Source: Calocera cornea HHB12733 (taxonomy: Eukaryota; Basidiomycota; Dacrymycetes; Dacrymycetales; Dacrymycetaceae). Taken from it: a stretch of 64,000 bases of DNA. The stretch covers positions 168,763 to 232,762 of the forward strand of contig KV423942.1 in assembly GCA_001632435.1 (NCBI GenBank), written 5' to 3'. Below are positions 45,313 to 55,276 of the stretch, in pieces (position 1 is the first letter of the stretch; each line of letters opens with the position of its first letter). The notes beneath the pieces are model-generated. The model worked only from the letters and a program-made list of their open reading frames with translations. It did no database searches and was not told the origin of the DNA. A program made the position numbers and the translations under genes.

Positions 45313-46876
45313 TCAGGCCGCGCGAGGCTCGCGCTCCTCCCGCTCCTCAACCGCATACCAAATGTCCAGCCCGATCCCCCGCGCCTGCAACCTTATCTCC
45401 GCCAGCTGCCGGAGCAGCTCGGCCTTGCGCTGCAGGAGCTCGTACCGCCGCTGCCGCTCCACGTCCGCGGAGGTCGTTGACGCTCTGGCGTTGCCAGTTA
45501 GAGGGACGGGGGAGACGGTGCTGCTGCGGGCTCGGGCGGAGGGGAGGGAGCGGGCGCTGATGCTCTGCGTATGCATGAGGATTGGTCAGCGCCGGGAGGG
45601 GACAGAGGCGAGCGGGAGAGAACGTACCAGCCGCGTCTGCTCGTAGGACGGCACGTCGTCCACCACCTCGAGGTATCCCTCCGCTCCCTCGTCCTCGTCC
45701 TCGTCCTCGTCCTCCTCCACTTCCTGCACCTCCTCATCGTCGTAGTACTCTCCTTCGCCGGCACTGTCGTCCATCGAGAGGGGCGAGGGGCCGCGAGGGT
45801 GCGCCTGCGCACGCGGCTTCCTCCCGCTCCCGATCCCGATCCCGAGGGCCGAGTGCGAGTGCGAGAGTGTGCGGCCCTCGTCAGGGGTGCTGCTCCTCCT
45901 CCCGCTGCCGCGCCCCTCGCGCATCATCGCGCTCGGGGTGCCGCTCCTGCTCGCCACACTCAGGCTGGAGCGCGTGCGTCCCTCCATGGATCCACTCGGC
46001 GTGCCGCTCCTGCCCCCCTGGCGGGAGAGCGCGCGGACCTCCTCGAACGTCGCGCTCGGGGTGGCGCTCCTGGAGCGCACAGGGGTGGGCGAGGGCGGGA
46101 GGGCGTAGGAGTAGGAGTAGGAGTGGGTTGATCCGGGCGGCGCTGTTTCGGAGGGGGCGTGGCTGGTGGTCGATGTCGATGCGAGGGAGGGGGACGCCGG
46201 GGTCGTGGAGTGAGTGGCGGGGGAGGAGGCGGACCAGGCGGTGGAAGGCGGCGCCGTCGTGGCTGCCGTCGAGCCCCTAGACCCGCGCGACGTTCGGGAG
46301 GCGGTCTGCCGGACCGTGCTGGCCGTAGCGGTGCCCGACGCTGCCGAGGCGCGGCTGTCCGACCGCCGTGTGGTGGGCAGGGAGGAGATAGTCCTGGGCG
46401 GGGAAGGGGAGGGCGGCTGCTCCTTCCTCGGTGTGCTCCTGTACCGCTCGGGCCTCAGCCAGCCGCGCCCCTCGGCGGCACGGACGAGCGCGGCGGCGAG
46501 CTGCCAGAGCTCTGCTTCGTCTGCATCGGCGAGGCGGACGATGTCGAGCTGGAGGTGGTGGGGGAGGGAGCGGGAGAGGGCGGAGAGGACGGTTGCGAGG
46601 GCTGCGAGTTCCCAGGGCCTTGTGTGGGCGGAGATGGAGGTGGAGGGGCGTGGGCGGGGGAGGGGGAGCAGCGGTGTGCGGAGGACGGCGGAGGTGAGGG
46701 CGAGGAGCAGGCTCGGGGTCAGGTCTGCTGTGGGTCAGCTGGCGTGCACGCGAGCTCGGGGGAGCGGGGAGGGGCGGACCGGTGATGTGCAGCAGGCCGG
46801 AGGGGATGGGCATGTGCACTTCGCACAGCAGCCGGTTCAGCTGCGCAACCACCTCTTCCTGCCCCGTAGAGTCCAT
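45313..46876 (-). CDS. DUF5745-like protein with Ser/Arg-rich and acidic regions
   Basis: Three exons (46780-46876, 45628-46727, 45313-45564) give 482 aa. The N-terminal 100 residues (VVAQLNRLLCEVHMPIP, ADLTPSLLLALTSAVL) resemble the CH-like DUF5745 region of basidiomycete proteins; this is a recollection, not a search result. The middle is very rich in Ser, Thr, Arg and Pro, with SRSGTPSA-type repeats. It is followed by an acidic run (EVEEDEDEDEDEGAEGY) and a C-terminal coiled-coil-like segment (RQRRYELLQRKAELLRQLAE). A structural or cytoskeletal role is possible. It is divergent from the NIT2 gene by 251 bp. Confidence 0.7.
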
Positions 46877-47127
46877 CGGTGGTAGCGAGTGCGTCGGTCG
46901 GTCACCACGGCTGACGCAGATCGAGGCGAGCTGAGACTGGGCCGCGGTGGGCACGGAGCGGGGGCAGGGAGCGGGAGGCGATCGAGCGCGACGACGCGCT
47001 CAGGAATGTTGAGGCCCTCGGCGCATGTGATCACCCCTCGCGTCGTCATCTCCGACCGTATCGCCGACGCCGTGCTCCACCCCTTCCATCCTCCCGACGG
47101 TGCTCGCCCCCTCCCCCTCCCCCGCAC
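46877..47127. promoter_or_regulatory. Divergent promoter, DUF5745-like and NIT2 genes
   Basis: These 251 bp lie between outward-facing starts. No TATA box is obvious. Confidence 0.45.
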
Positions 47128-48639
47128 ATGCTCAGGATGCCCCGCACGCTGATCGCCGTCGCGCAGCTCACGTCCCTCCCCACGCCCGCCCAGTCCCTCG
47201 CCGCCCTCCTCCCGCTCCTCCCGCTCGCAGCAGCCCGCAGCGCCCGCCTCCTCTTCCTCCCCGAGGCGGCCGACTACCTCTCCCCGACGCCCAAGCTCGC
47301 CGCAGCCTCGCACGCCTGCCCGCTCACAAGAGGCCACAACCCCTTCCTCGACGCCCTCCGCCAGGGCGCAAAGGACCACGCGCTGTGGATCAACGTCGGC
47401 CTGCACGAGCGCTGCGCTGCGGACCCGACGCGCTGCTACAACACCTCGGTCTTGCTCGACTCCGAGGGGGAAATCGCAGGACTGTACAGGAAGGTGCACC
47501 TGTTTGACGTCGACCTCAGGGACAGGGGCGGGCCGCTCATCCTCGAGAGCTCGACGACCGTGCCGGGAGAGGAGATCGCCGATCCTCTCGAGACACCGGC
47601 GGGCCTGCTGGGCGTACGTCCCCTCCCTATCGCCGTCGTATTGCTCATCCTTAACATCTTCCTTGGCGCAGCTGCAGATATGCTACGACCTCCGGTACTT
47701 CCCTTCCCTCCCGCCCTCTCCTTCGCCCCGCTAACCCTCGCCCTCCGCAGCTTCCCTTCGCCACCGACCTTCCTCACCCCAAGGCCGCACATCCTCACCT
47801 ACCCCAGCGCGTTCGCCCTCTCCACCGGCCCCGCCCACTGGGCGCTCCTGCTCAGGGCACGCGCCGTCGAACAGCAGTGTTATGTCATCGCTTCGGCGCA
47901 GGTGTACGTCCACGTTCCGTTCCATTCCGTTCCGTTGCCCGTTGCCCGTGTTCCTTCTACTGGCCCGGGGCCATGGCGCACAGGTACTGTACGGTACCCC
48001 CGTGCATGCGCCTCCAGTACACGCCCCTCCACCTCTGGTACGCCGCTCGTATCCCCGCGTCCCAGCCTGCTGCCAAGGCAGCGCGGCGAGACGAGGCGGG
48101 GCCCGGCGGGCGGTCGGGGTTCTGCGGCTGGTCGGATGGGGAGGAGCAGTCTGATGCCGATGCCGATGCCGATGCCATGCCATGCCATGCCTAGTACCGA
48201 TCTCCTGCTGCTGCTGATACTAACGCTGGCGCCGCTGGACAGGGGCGAGCACTTCCAAGGCCGCGCGAGCTACGGGCAGACGATCGCCATCTCCCCCTGG
48301 GGCGAGGTGCTCGGGTGCGTCCCTCCCCTCCCCTCCCCTCCCCTACTCCCGTCCCACAAACAAACTCCAACTCACCCCTCCGCGCATCGCAGGGAGCTCC
48401 CGGCGCACTCCCCCGCCAACCCGGCCCCGGCCCCGGCCCCGGCCCCAGAGCTGCTGTTCGTGGAGATCGACACTGATCAGGTGGACAGGGTCAGGCGGGA
48501 GATGCCCCTTGAGGCGAGTAGGAGGCGGGCGGAGGGCGCTTATGAGCGCGCGAGGGCGAGGAGGGTTGAGAAGATCGGGCGGGAGGGGGAGGGGAAGAAG
48601 GAGGTGGGGGAACTGGGGAAGGACGCAGGGAGCATTTGA
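47128..48639 (+). CDS. NIT2: Nitrilase-superfamily amidase, deaminated-glutathione amidase type
   Basis: The five-exon model gives 326 aa: 47128-47613, 47672-47694, 47751-47903, 48243-48314 and 48393-48639. The catalytic triad is complete: Glu in LFLPEAADYL, Lys in LYRKVHLFDVDL and Cys in LQICYDLRF. Similarity to yeast NIT2 suggests hydrolysis of deaminated glutathione, a metabolite-repair step. The catalytic Cys lies in a 23-nt exon. Intron 3 (47904-48242) is 339 nt, far longer than its neighbours, with GATGCC and CCATG microsatellites. The start could also be the second ATG at 47137. A decayed copy lies at 35.8-37.0 kb. Confidence 0.92.
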   Translation: MLRMPRTLIAVAQLTSLPTPAQSLAALLPLLPLAAARSARLLFLPEAADYLSPTPKLAAASHACPLTRGHNPFLDALRQGAKDHALWINVGLHERCAADPTRCYNTSVLLDSEGEIAGLYRKVHLFDVDLRDRGGPLILESSTTVPGEEIADPLETPAGLLGVRPLPIAVVLLILNIFLGAAADMLRPPVLPFPPALSFAPLTLALRSFPSPPTFLTPRPHILTYPSAFALSTGPAHWALLLRARAVEQQCYVIASAQVYVHVPFHSVPLPVARVPSTGPGPWRTGTVRYPRACASSTRPSTSGTPLVSPRPSLLPRQRGETRRGPAGGRGSAAGRMGRSSLMPMPMPMPCHAMPSTDLLLLLILTLAPLDRGEHFQGRASYGQTIAISPWGEVLGCVPPLPSPPLLPSHKQTPTHPSAHRRELPAHSPANPAPAPAPAPELLFVEIDTDQVDRVRREMPLEASRRRAEGAYERARARRVEKIGREGEGKKEVGELGKDAGSI

Positions 48640-49443
48640 GGATGTGCGTGCTGTAGAATGGGCATGTGCATGCGTGTGTGCGCGGGGGGGGAAGCAGGTG
48701 GGCGAACGAGGTTGTGCCGTCGTAGAACGTGCGATTGTACCCCCTAGCGGCTGTATCAACATGGAGAATAGTGACATCGGAACGTCCCCGTCAGCCCTGG
48801 CCGTAGTGCCGGACCCCTTTGCGTGGAGACGGGCACGGGCGTGGTTAATGGCTTCGATGATGACGGAGATGCTGTTTGAGGGCGGGACGTGAAAGGGGGA
48901 AGGGGAGGAGGTTGGAGAAGCTCGCCGAGGGGAAGTGGGGCATGTCGAGGCATGTGCGTGCGTGTGCGTGTCGGGGACGAGAGGCTGAGGAGAGGTCAAG
49001 CTTGCGGGCACTACAGGATTGTAGCGCGCGGGAGGTGTTGCACTTATAACTACTATAATATTACCGGGTGCAGCAGCAGAACACGAGTGCCAGGGAGCGG
49101 ACGGGGGCTCGGATATCACACAGGCGATGCGCTGGCAGCCCTTGCCCGGCGTCTACTAGATGTGTCTGAGCGCTCTCGCCGGCCGTGCACCGTGCACCGT
49201 CAAATGGGTTCCGTAGTGCAGCGCGCACAGCAATGCTATCGTTGTCTCTCGTCGTCGAGGACACATTAGAAAGGCTGGCACGTGCACGCAGCACGCCCGC
49301 TCCTTGGCTCCCCGCCATTGCTCACCTCTCTCACTCGCACTCTCTGATGTGCACTTTCTCCTCTTTCAGCAAGCATGGAAACAGCTACCAGGTCCGGATG
49401 TATCGTCCAGTTTCCTCCGAAGACAGATGGCGAACTTCTCTAG
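48640..49443. other. Intergenic, no gene seen
   Basis: This lies between the NIT2 stop and the broken DUF6535 copy. Short open frames only. Confidence 0.4.
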
Positions 49444-50746
49444 ATGAGGAGCTGCAAGAGGGTGGCTGCCGCGGAGGGCCCGCGGCACTTCGATCGAATG
49501 GCCCGGGTTGACTCGGGACCAGAGTCAATTGTTCTCCCCCCGCTGCGGGAGAAGTCAGAAACTGCGGAGACTTCGCAGACTTGTGTACGGAAAGCGGACG
49601 AGTCCGACCGAGCTCTCTTGGACAAGTGGGGAGAGGGCATCGAGCCATCGACATATTCCTCATCTTTGTGAGTGACGGGTTCCGTTCATGCGGGGTGGAA
49701 GCGCTGAGCCAGAACCGTCAGACTGGCTTGTTCTCGGCCGTCCTCTCTGCCTTCCCCGTCGTCGCCTGGGCTGCACTGCAGCCCGACCCTACACAAACAA
49801 CCGCCGATGCGCTCGCCGTCATGTCCCGGCAACTAGTCTCGATATCGTCCGGCGTTCTAATGAATTAATCTGCTGCATACCAAGTCAAAACCTTACTCCC
49901 CCCCACTGGGCTGTCCTTGTTAACTGCTTATGGTTCACCGCTCTCTTCCTCTGTCTACTCATAGCGGTGCTGACCATGCTGCTGAAGGAATGGCTGAGTA
50001 CATACAGTGACCGGGTTGCTCGGATTCCCTTGGAGCGCGTGAAGCAACGTCAAATGCGTTTTGATGGGCTGATGAGGTGGAATATCCCTGCGATCGTCAA
50101 CCTTCTCCCGCTTGCCATCCACGTTGCTGTGTTTCTGCTCTTGATCGATCTGGTCATATTTGGCTGGTCAGTCAGTGTCACGCTTGCAGCGCTTATGGCT
50201 GTCTTGCTAGTGATCGGATTTACCTTCTACATGGCTTCCGTGGTCCTTCCCCTAGTTCGGCCGGAGTGTCCCTACAAGTCCCCACTGGTGTATCTGGTCG
50301 ACTATTCCCAGCGCCTCGCCAGATATATCTTCCATCAGCAGCGCTCTCGCTGGTTCAGTAATCGCATCTCACCTACAGCCCGTTTGGAATCCCAGAGAAA
50401 CACCGAAGCAGAAGACTTCAAGGTCGAGACCTTGGCGGAGTTGGAAGTCGACATCCTTAGCTCGGAGATTCTATCTCTTCAGGCGAAAGCAGTTACCTGG
50501 ATGACTTTGCTGGCTAACCCAGCAGTGCAAGGGCTTGCACTCTTTTTCTTGTCTCGGTGGTACCTACCCCGCACGCTTCAAGCTATGTATGACAGAGATA
50601 AGTCCACCGCTCATCATCGCGACAGAGAGCTGTCTACAATTCATCCTTTCCTTAGGACTGTTATTGCTTGCCTAGAGCCCCTTTGTCGAATGAGACTACT
50701 TTATACGATGCAGGACAGCGCCATCATTATGAAGCGCACAGTGTAG
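49444..50746 (+). pseudogene. Broken DUF6535 gene, copy D
   Basis: Recognisable in order are EKSETAETSQTCVRKADESD, LLDKWGEGI, TGLFSAVLSAFPVVAWAALQ, VNCLWFTALFLCLLIAVLTM, LLPLAIHVAVFLLLIDLVIF and PECPYKSPLVYLVDY. Three lesions lie in the core. A frame break near 49642 has ATCGAGCC beside ATCGAC in the GIDIF motif. A TAA stop at 49866 stands where the relatives have a Gln or Asp codon before SxAYQ. A second frame change comes in the C-run at about 49898-49905. The C-terminal domain is largely missing, stopping at 50746. The family intron (49668-49721) is still visible. Confidence 0.85.
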
Positions 50747-51147
50747 AATCACATGTCGCTTAGTATACGTCCTTGGACATCAAACGACACAATCACATGA
50801 GTTGTCCCATCCTCCTCCGTACCGGGAAGAAGCGCCAGCGCCAGCCATTCGAGGGTTATGAAACAAGATGAAGGAAGTGAGAGGGAAACTTGCCAACGTT
50901 AATTTTTTGATTCAATCTGCCCTGAGCCCCTTGCCTGGTTCGATTGGCAGGTTGGATGCTAGTTTCATACCTGACTGTATCACCTTGACGACACCATGAG
51001 TTATGCAGAACTTGCAAGGTGAGATGACCAAGTATCCAGCATCTGACTACATGCCGACGAGGACGCCCGAGAGCCGCGCAAAGGCGTGCAAATCTTCCTG
51101 TTATTATCCACGACATTCCTTCATCATGCTTCTGGCTCGGCTGGTTC
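50747..51147. other. Intergenic, no gene seen
   Basis: It may contain remnants of the missing DUF6535-D C-terminus, but none could be recognised. Confidence 0.35.
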
Positions 51148-52879
51148 TCACTCGACCAACTCCTTCAACTCTGCTAACATAGTCCTGTCTAGCTCCGCGA
51201 ACTCAGTCTCCTCGTCTTCCTCATCCTCCTCCCCCTCCTCCTCATACATCCCATGTTTCCTCCAGGAATCCACCACCGCGTCTTCTTCGAGGTAGCACCC
51301 CTTGAGCCACCTCGGTCCCTCGTCCGCATCGAACCCGCTGCGTGCATGCAACACTCGCCTATTATCAAACACCACGCAGTCGCCTTCCGCCATCCTGTAT
51401 TTATAGACGTTCCGCGGGTCCTCGAGCGCGTCGGCAAACGAGTGCAAAGCGAGTTGCACCTCGGGAGGTGCGGAAGTGGGGAGGGGGGCTTGGAAGGGCG
51501 GGGAGAAGTTGATACTCCGGATGGTGTATCGATCGGGCCCCTCGCCGTAAAGAGGGATGTACCGCGTGGTGTCCAGGTCGATCGGTGCTCCGTAGGGAGA
51601 ATCCATTCCGTCCCCGAGTGGTGTGGCCTCGATAGTCGTGTGGCTGCAAAAACGCGCCTCGCCGGCGTTGACGTACTGGAATGGGATGGGGAATCGCGTG
51701 AGGGTTGAGAACATTTTCGGGGAATCATTTTCGAACTGGATTGCTACCCGTAGGCCGTCCACGAGCGACGACTCCCCACCAGAAACGCGGTTCTCGATGC
51801 AGTGAAGCACCTGGTAGGCAGGTGGAGTACGCATGTATCTGTCGTCCTGTTAGTACATCGAGCGCAACACGAGGACACGAAACGTACAGTAGATCCTGAT
51901 GGAACCCCAGCTCCTGGTCCGTATATGCAACATTCCTGCTGTCCGGCACGCTTTTGACGTCCCACGTTGGTCCATAAAACGTGTTCTTCACCTCCCCAAA
52001 CTGCCCCGCAACGTCCCAGATCGCCTCCCCGTCTCTCGGCACGCCCGAGAGAAAGACGACACCATACCGCATCAGACGGTCCAGCGCCTTGCCGCGATCT
52101 TGGGCCGTGAGCGGCCACTGGAGCGCATCCGTCCGCAAGTCACTCGTGCTCCATGCCCGGCGACGAGGCGGCGCATGTTGCGCCTGCGCAACTTCTCTCC
52201 CTGACGCGTGCGTCCAGAGCCACGCGAACGTGTACCTGCTGACATGGCGATCGTCCCACCGCACTTGCAGCTCGTCCGCATGCCCTGTTCCCTCTTTCCC
52301 CCCAACCCGGAGGACTTCCACTTTTCGCGGCGCCACGTCGGGCTGTGGTCGATCGCTACTGGGAAGGGTGCGCCGTTGCTTCGTTGAAGGGTCAATGCAT
52401 GCTGAACAGGTGCACGAGGCTCGTAGCCAGGCGTAGGGATAGGAGGCGTGCTCGGGGTGCATGGAAGAGCTGTAGAATGGGTTGAAGGTGACGTTGAGAC
52501 TGGCGGCGCGGGTGTCGACCGCCTGCCAGATGGGTGCGACCGGCGCTTCACTGCAAGGCGTCAGCTCGGCGGAGCGGGATATCAAGCACACAACGTACGA
52601 TTTTTCCCGATCAACATCATGCGTCGCTCCCTCCTCCAAGTCTTCCTCGGCATCCTCAACGATCTGGTCGATCGCGTCCTCGGCCGGCTCCTCCCGCTGC
52701 CGCATCGCACTCGGTTGCACCCTCCAGATCCGAGTCTGCTTCACCTCCTTTTCCACCGCAGCCTTGGGCGAGGCCTGGCTATCCTTCAGCCGCAGCGCAT
52801 GGTTCGAGATGCACTGTCGTAGGGAGCGGGGGGAGGTGCGCCAGAGCGGGGCGAGGGCGCGGGCCCGCGGGCGGAACAT
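51148..52879 (-). CDS. TauD/TfdA-fold 2-oxoglutarate dioxygenase, gamma-butyrobetaine dioxygenase-like
   Basis: Three exons (52602-52879, 51888-52550, 51148-51838) give 543 aa. It has a basic N-terminus, possibly mitochondrial (MFRPRARALAPLWRTSPRSL). A DUF971-like N-terminal domain (YPYAWLRASCTCSACIDPST) has the Cys cluster seen in carnitine-pathway enzymes. The Fe(II)/2OG core follows. The iron ligands are in the H-x-D of LGFHQDLLYM and the distal His of NRRVLHARSGFD; Arg in GPRWLKGCYLE likely binds 2-oxoglutarate. Family members hydroxylate gamma-butyrobetaine or trimethyllysine in carnitine synthesis; which one cannot be said. The C-terminus adds a very acidic tail (EEEGEEDEEDEETEF). Confidence 0.88.
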
Positions 52880-53425
52880 CGTGGGAAGTGTGAATTGGTC
52901 GTCCCTGACAGCGAGCTCGCCGCGGGCTGGGAGCGGGCACGATGAGCAGGTTCGCATCACGCATACTTCATATAGCATTTCGGTCTCCAATCTCCATATG
53001 GCACTAATACGGCATATGGCATCACTATCCATCGCCCAAATACGTGCACTCCGCTGATCCGCCCCGATCCGTTCCCCTTCAGTCACACGACCACTTCCCC
53101 GCATTCGCTGTCGGTCAACACAAGCTCTAGCAGCGCATCCTCGCTCCCCTTTCCAGGGTCGCTCCCACCGCTAGCGAAATGCAGACCGCTCCCTCTAGGC
53201 CCAGCGGACTGACCTGACCACCCGGAGGAGCGGGGCGGGAGGGTACCTTGTGCAGGGCCTGGAGGGGGAGGTGAAGGTGCCAGCGAGGAGGTCGTAAGGC
53301 GGCCGGGGGGACGTCGGCTCCGATTGAGAACCCTGGCTGACTGGTTGTTGGGGCGTGTGCGCGGGTGAAACGCAGCGAGCCTCTCTCCTTTCCTTGTCTG
53401 CGTGGAGACCCACACCTGGGGCGAC
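52880..53425. promoter_or_regulatory. Divergent region between dioxygenase and PQ-loop genes
   Basis: The 546 bp between outward-facing starts must contain both promoters. No distinctive element is recognised. Confidence 0.4.
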
Positions 53426-54858
53426 ATGGACGTGCGAATATACGACGAGCCAGTGTGCAACCCGGTGCGTGTTCCTCGACCCAGCCGCTCTGAGCGCAAT
53501 CACTGACGTTCTATACAGGCACATGACACCTTCGCCCTCGTCCTCACCACCTTCCTCTGCCTCGGCACCCTCCTCTCCTACATCCCGCAGCACTACCGTA
53601 TCATCGCCCAGAAGACGAGCGAGGGGCTATCGCCATGGTACCTCCTTCTAGGGAGCACGAGCAGCGCAGCCGGGATGCTCAATGTGATCACGCTGCAGTG
53701 GGGCGTCGTGCGCTGTTGCGCTGTCTGGGTGAGTGGGCTGCTCTCCGCTGGTGAGAAGGTGCTGATCTTAGTGGCAGAGCATAGGGGCGTGCTTGGAGAA
53801 CACGATCGGTATCCTTCAAGTGGGGATCGTATGGTTCATGTTTACGTTCATGTATGCGCCCCCACTCGTGCCTGTGCCTCACACTCACACGCTCCTGACC
53901 AGCGTCGTCCTCTTTCTCGTCTACTACCCGCCTGCAGCACGACATCACCACATCCGCTCTGCACACGCAGCCCCGGAGTATACAGACGACGACGCCGCTG
54001 AGAGGGGCGCAGAGGAGGAGGAGGAAGCGATCGAGGAGCTGCTGGTGGCGACCGCGGAGTGGAACGAGGCCAAGGCGCTCTGCGCCCTGGTCTTTGTGCA
54101 CCTGTACGCCATATCCTCTCTGCCTGATCGCATTGAACTGATGCAAAAATCCCCCCAGGGTCATATGCATATTCGTAACCTTCTTCCTGGTCCTCTCCTC
54201 GCCACCTCCCTCTCCCTCATCCCCAGGCCAGCAAGCGGAGCTGTGGGCCGGTTTCCTCGGCATAACCGCCTCTCTCCTCGCATGCTTCCAGTATGCGCCT
54301 CAGCTGTACAAGACGTATACCGACAAGCTTGTCGGTGCGCTGAGTATCCCAACGATGTTCATTCAGGTTCCGGGTGCGGTGCTGTTTGTCGTTAGCTTGG
54401 CTATTCGGTGCGTACCCTCCCCTGCCTTTGTTCTCTCCGCTTCAGGCCATTGTGCTGAGATACTTTATGCATATAGGGAAGGAACCAACTGGACATCTTG
54501 GCTACCCTATGCCGCAGCCGGGGTGATGCAAGGGATGCTCCTGGTCATGTGCCTAATCTGGAAGGCTCGCCAGTCCCGCCTAGGGGTGGACGATTTCGGC
54601 AACCCACTCGTACTCGGTAGCCCGGAGGTGGGCGTATTCACCATCGGCGCGGCTGAGCACGGGGGAACAGAGGAAGAAGGTGTTACGCCGGAGTTGGAAG
54701 GGGGTGACGCCGTTGACGAGATGGTGGTGGCGGGTGAAGACGGTGAGGAGGCAGAGAGGGCGGTGGTGGATGAGCAGACGCCGCTGATGGTGCGTACTAG
54801 CAAACAGACGGGGAAGTTGATCATGCCCTGGTTCTCTTGGGGAAGGGATTCGAAGTAG
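53426..54858 (+). CDS. PQ-loop repeat membrane protein
   Basis: The six-exon model gives 384 aa: 53426-53464, 53519-53728, 53778-53851, 53903-54103, 54159-54407 and 54477-54858. Two PQ-loop motifs are present, LSYIPQHYRIIAQKTSEGLS and FQYAPQLYKTYTDKLVGALS, with about seven hydrophobic segments. Such proteins (cystinosin/Ypq-like) usually export amino acids from vacuoles or lysosomes; the substrate is unknown here. An acidic loop separates the two halves, and an acidic cytosolic tail ends TGKLIMPWFSWGRDSK. All six exons join in frame. Confidence 0.87.
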
Positions 54859-55276
54859 AATGGCGTGGCGTACTCGGGTGAGTGGTGCATACAACCAGCG
54901 TCATCTTCTGTTGGCTGTAAGATGCGAGCGGAGCTTACTGTACACATACCGGTAATATGCAGCATGCACATATGCATAAGGCGTGTAGACAAGAACGACG
55001 GATTCACGAACCAGCAAGTGTCCTTTGAAGTCATCAGCCCAGGAGGCTTCAGGCTTTGTCGCCGCGAGCATCCTTGTGTCTACCATTGATGGCCACGCCC
55101 ATCATATTCGTCGCCGATATCGACTGAGTGTGTAGCAAGTTGCAAAGGTGCACGGCAAATTACTTCGGAGTGCACATTGTTTTGGCATGGATTTATACAG
55201 TAACTACGGCGCTGGAACAAACTGTTTCTTGAGCGTGACCAACAACCTGCAAAGCTTGGACCGGATTATTATCACA
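54859..55276. other. 3' region between convergent PQ-loop and DUF6535-E genes
   Basis: No gene seen. Confidence 0.4.

Noticed and set aside
45571..46280. Plus-strand Arg/Pro-rich open frames of 186-232 codons
   Set aside because: They are antisense to the Ser/Arg-rich exon of the DUF5745-like gene and are explained by its codon bias.
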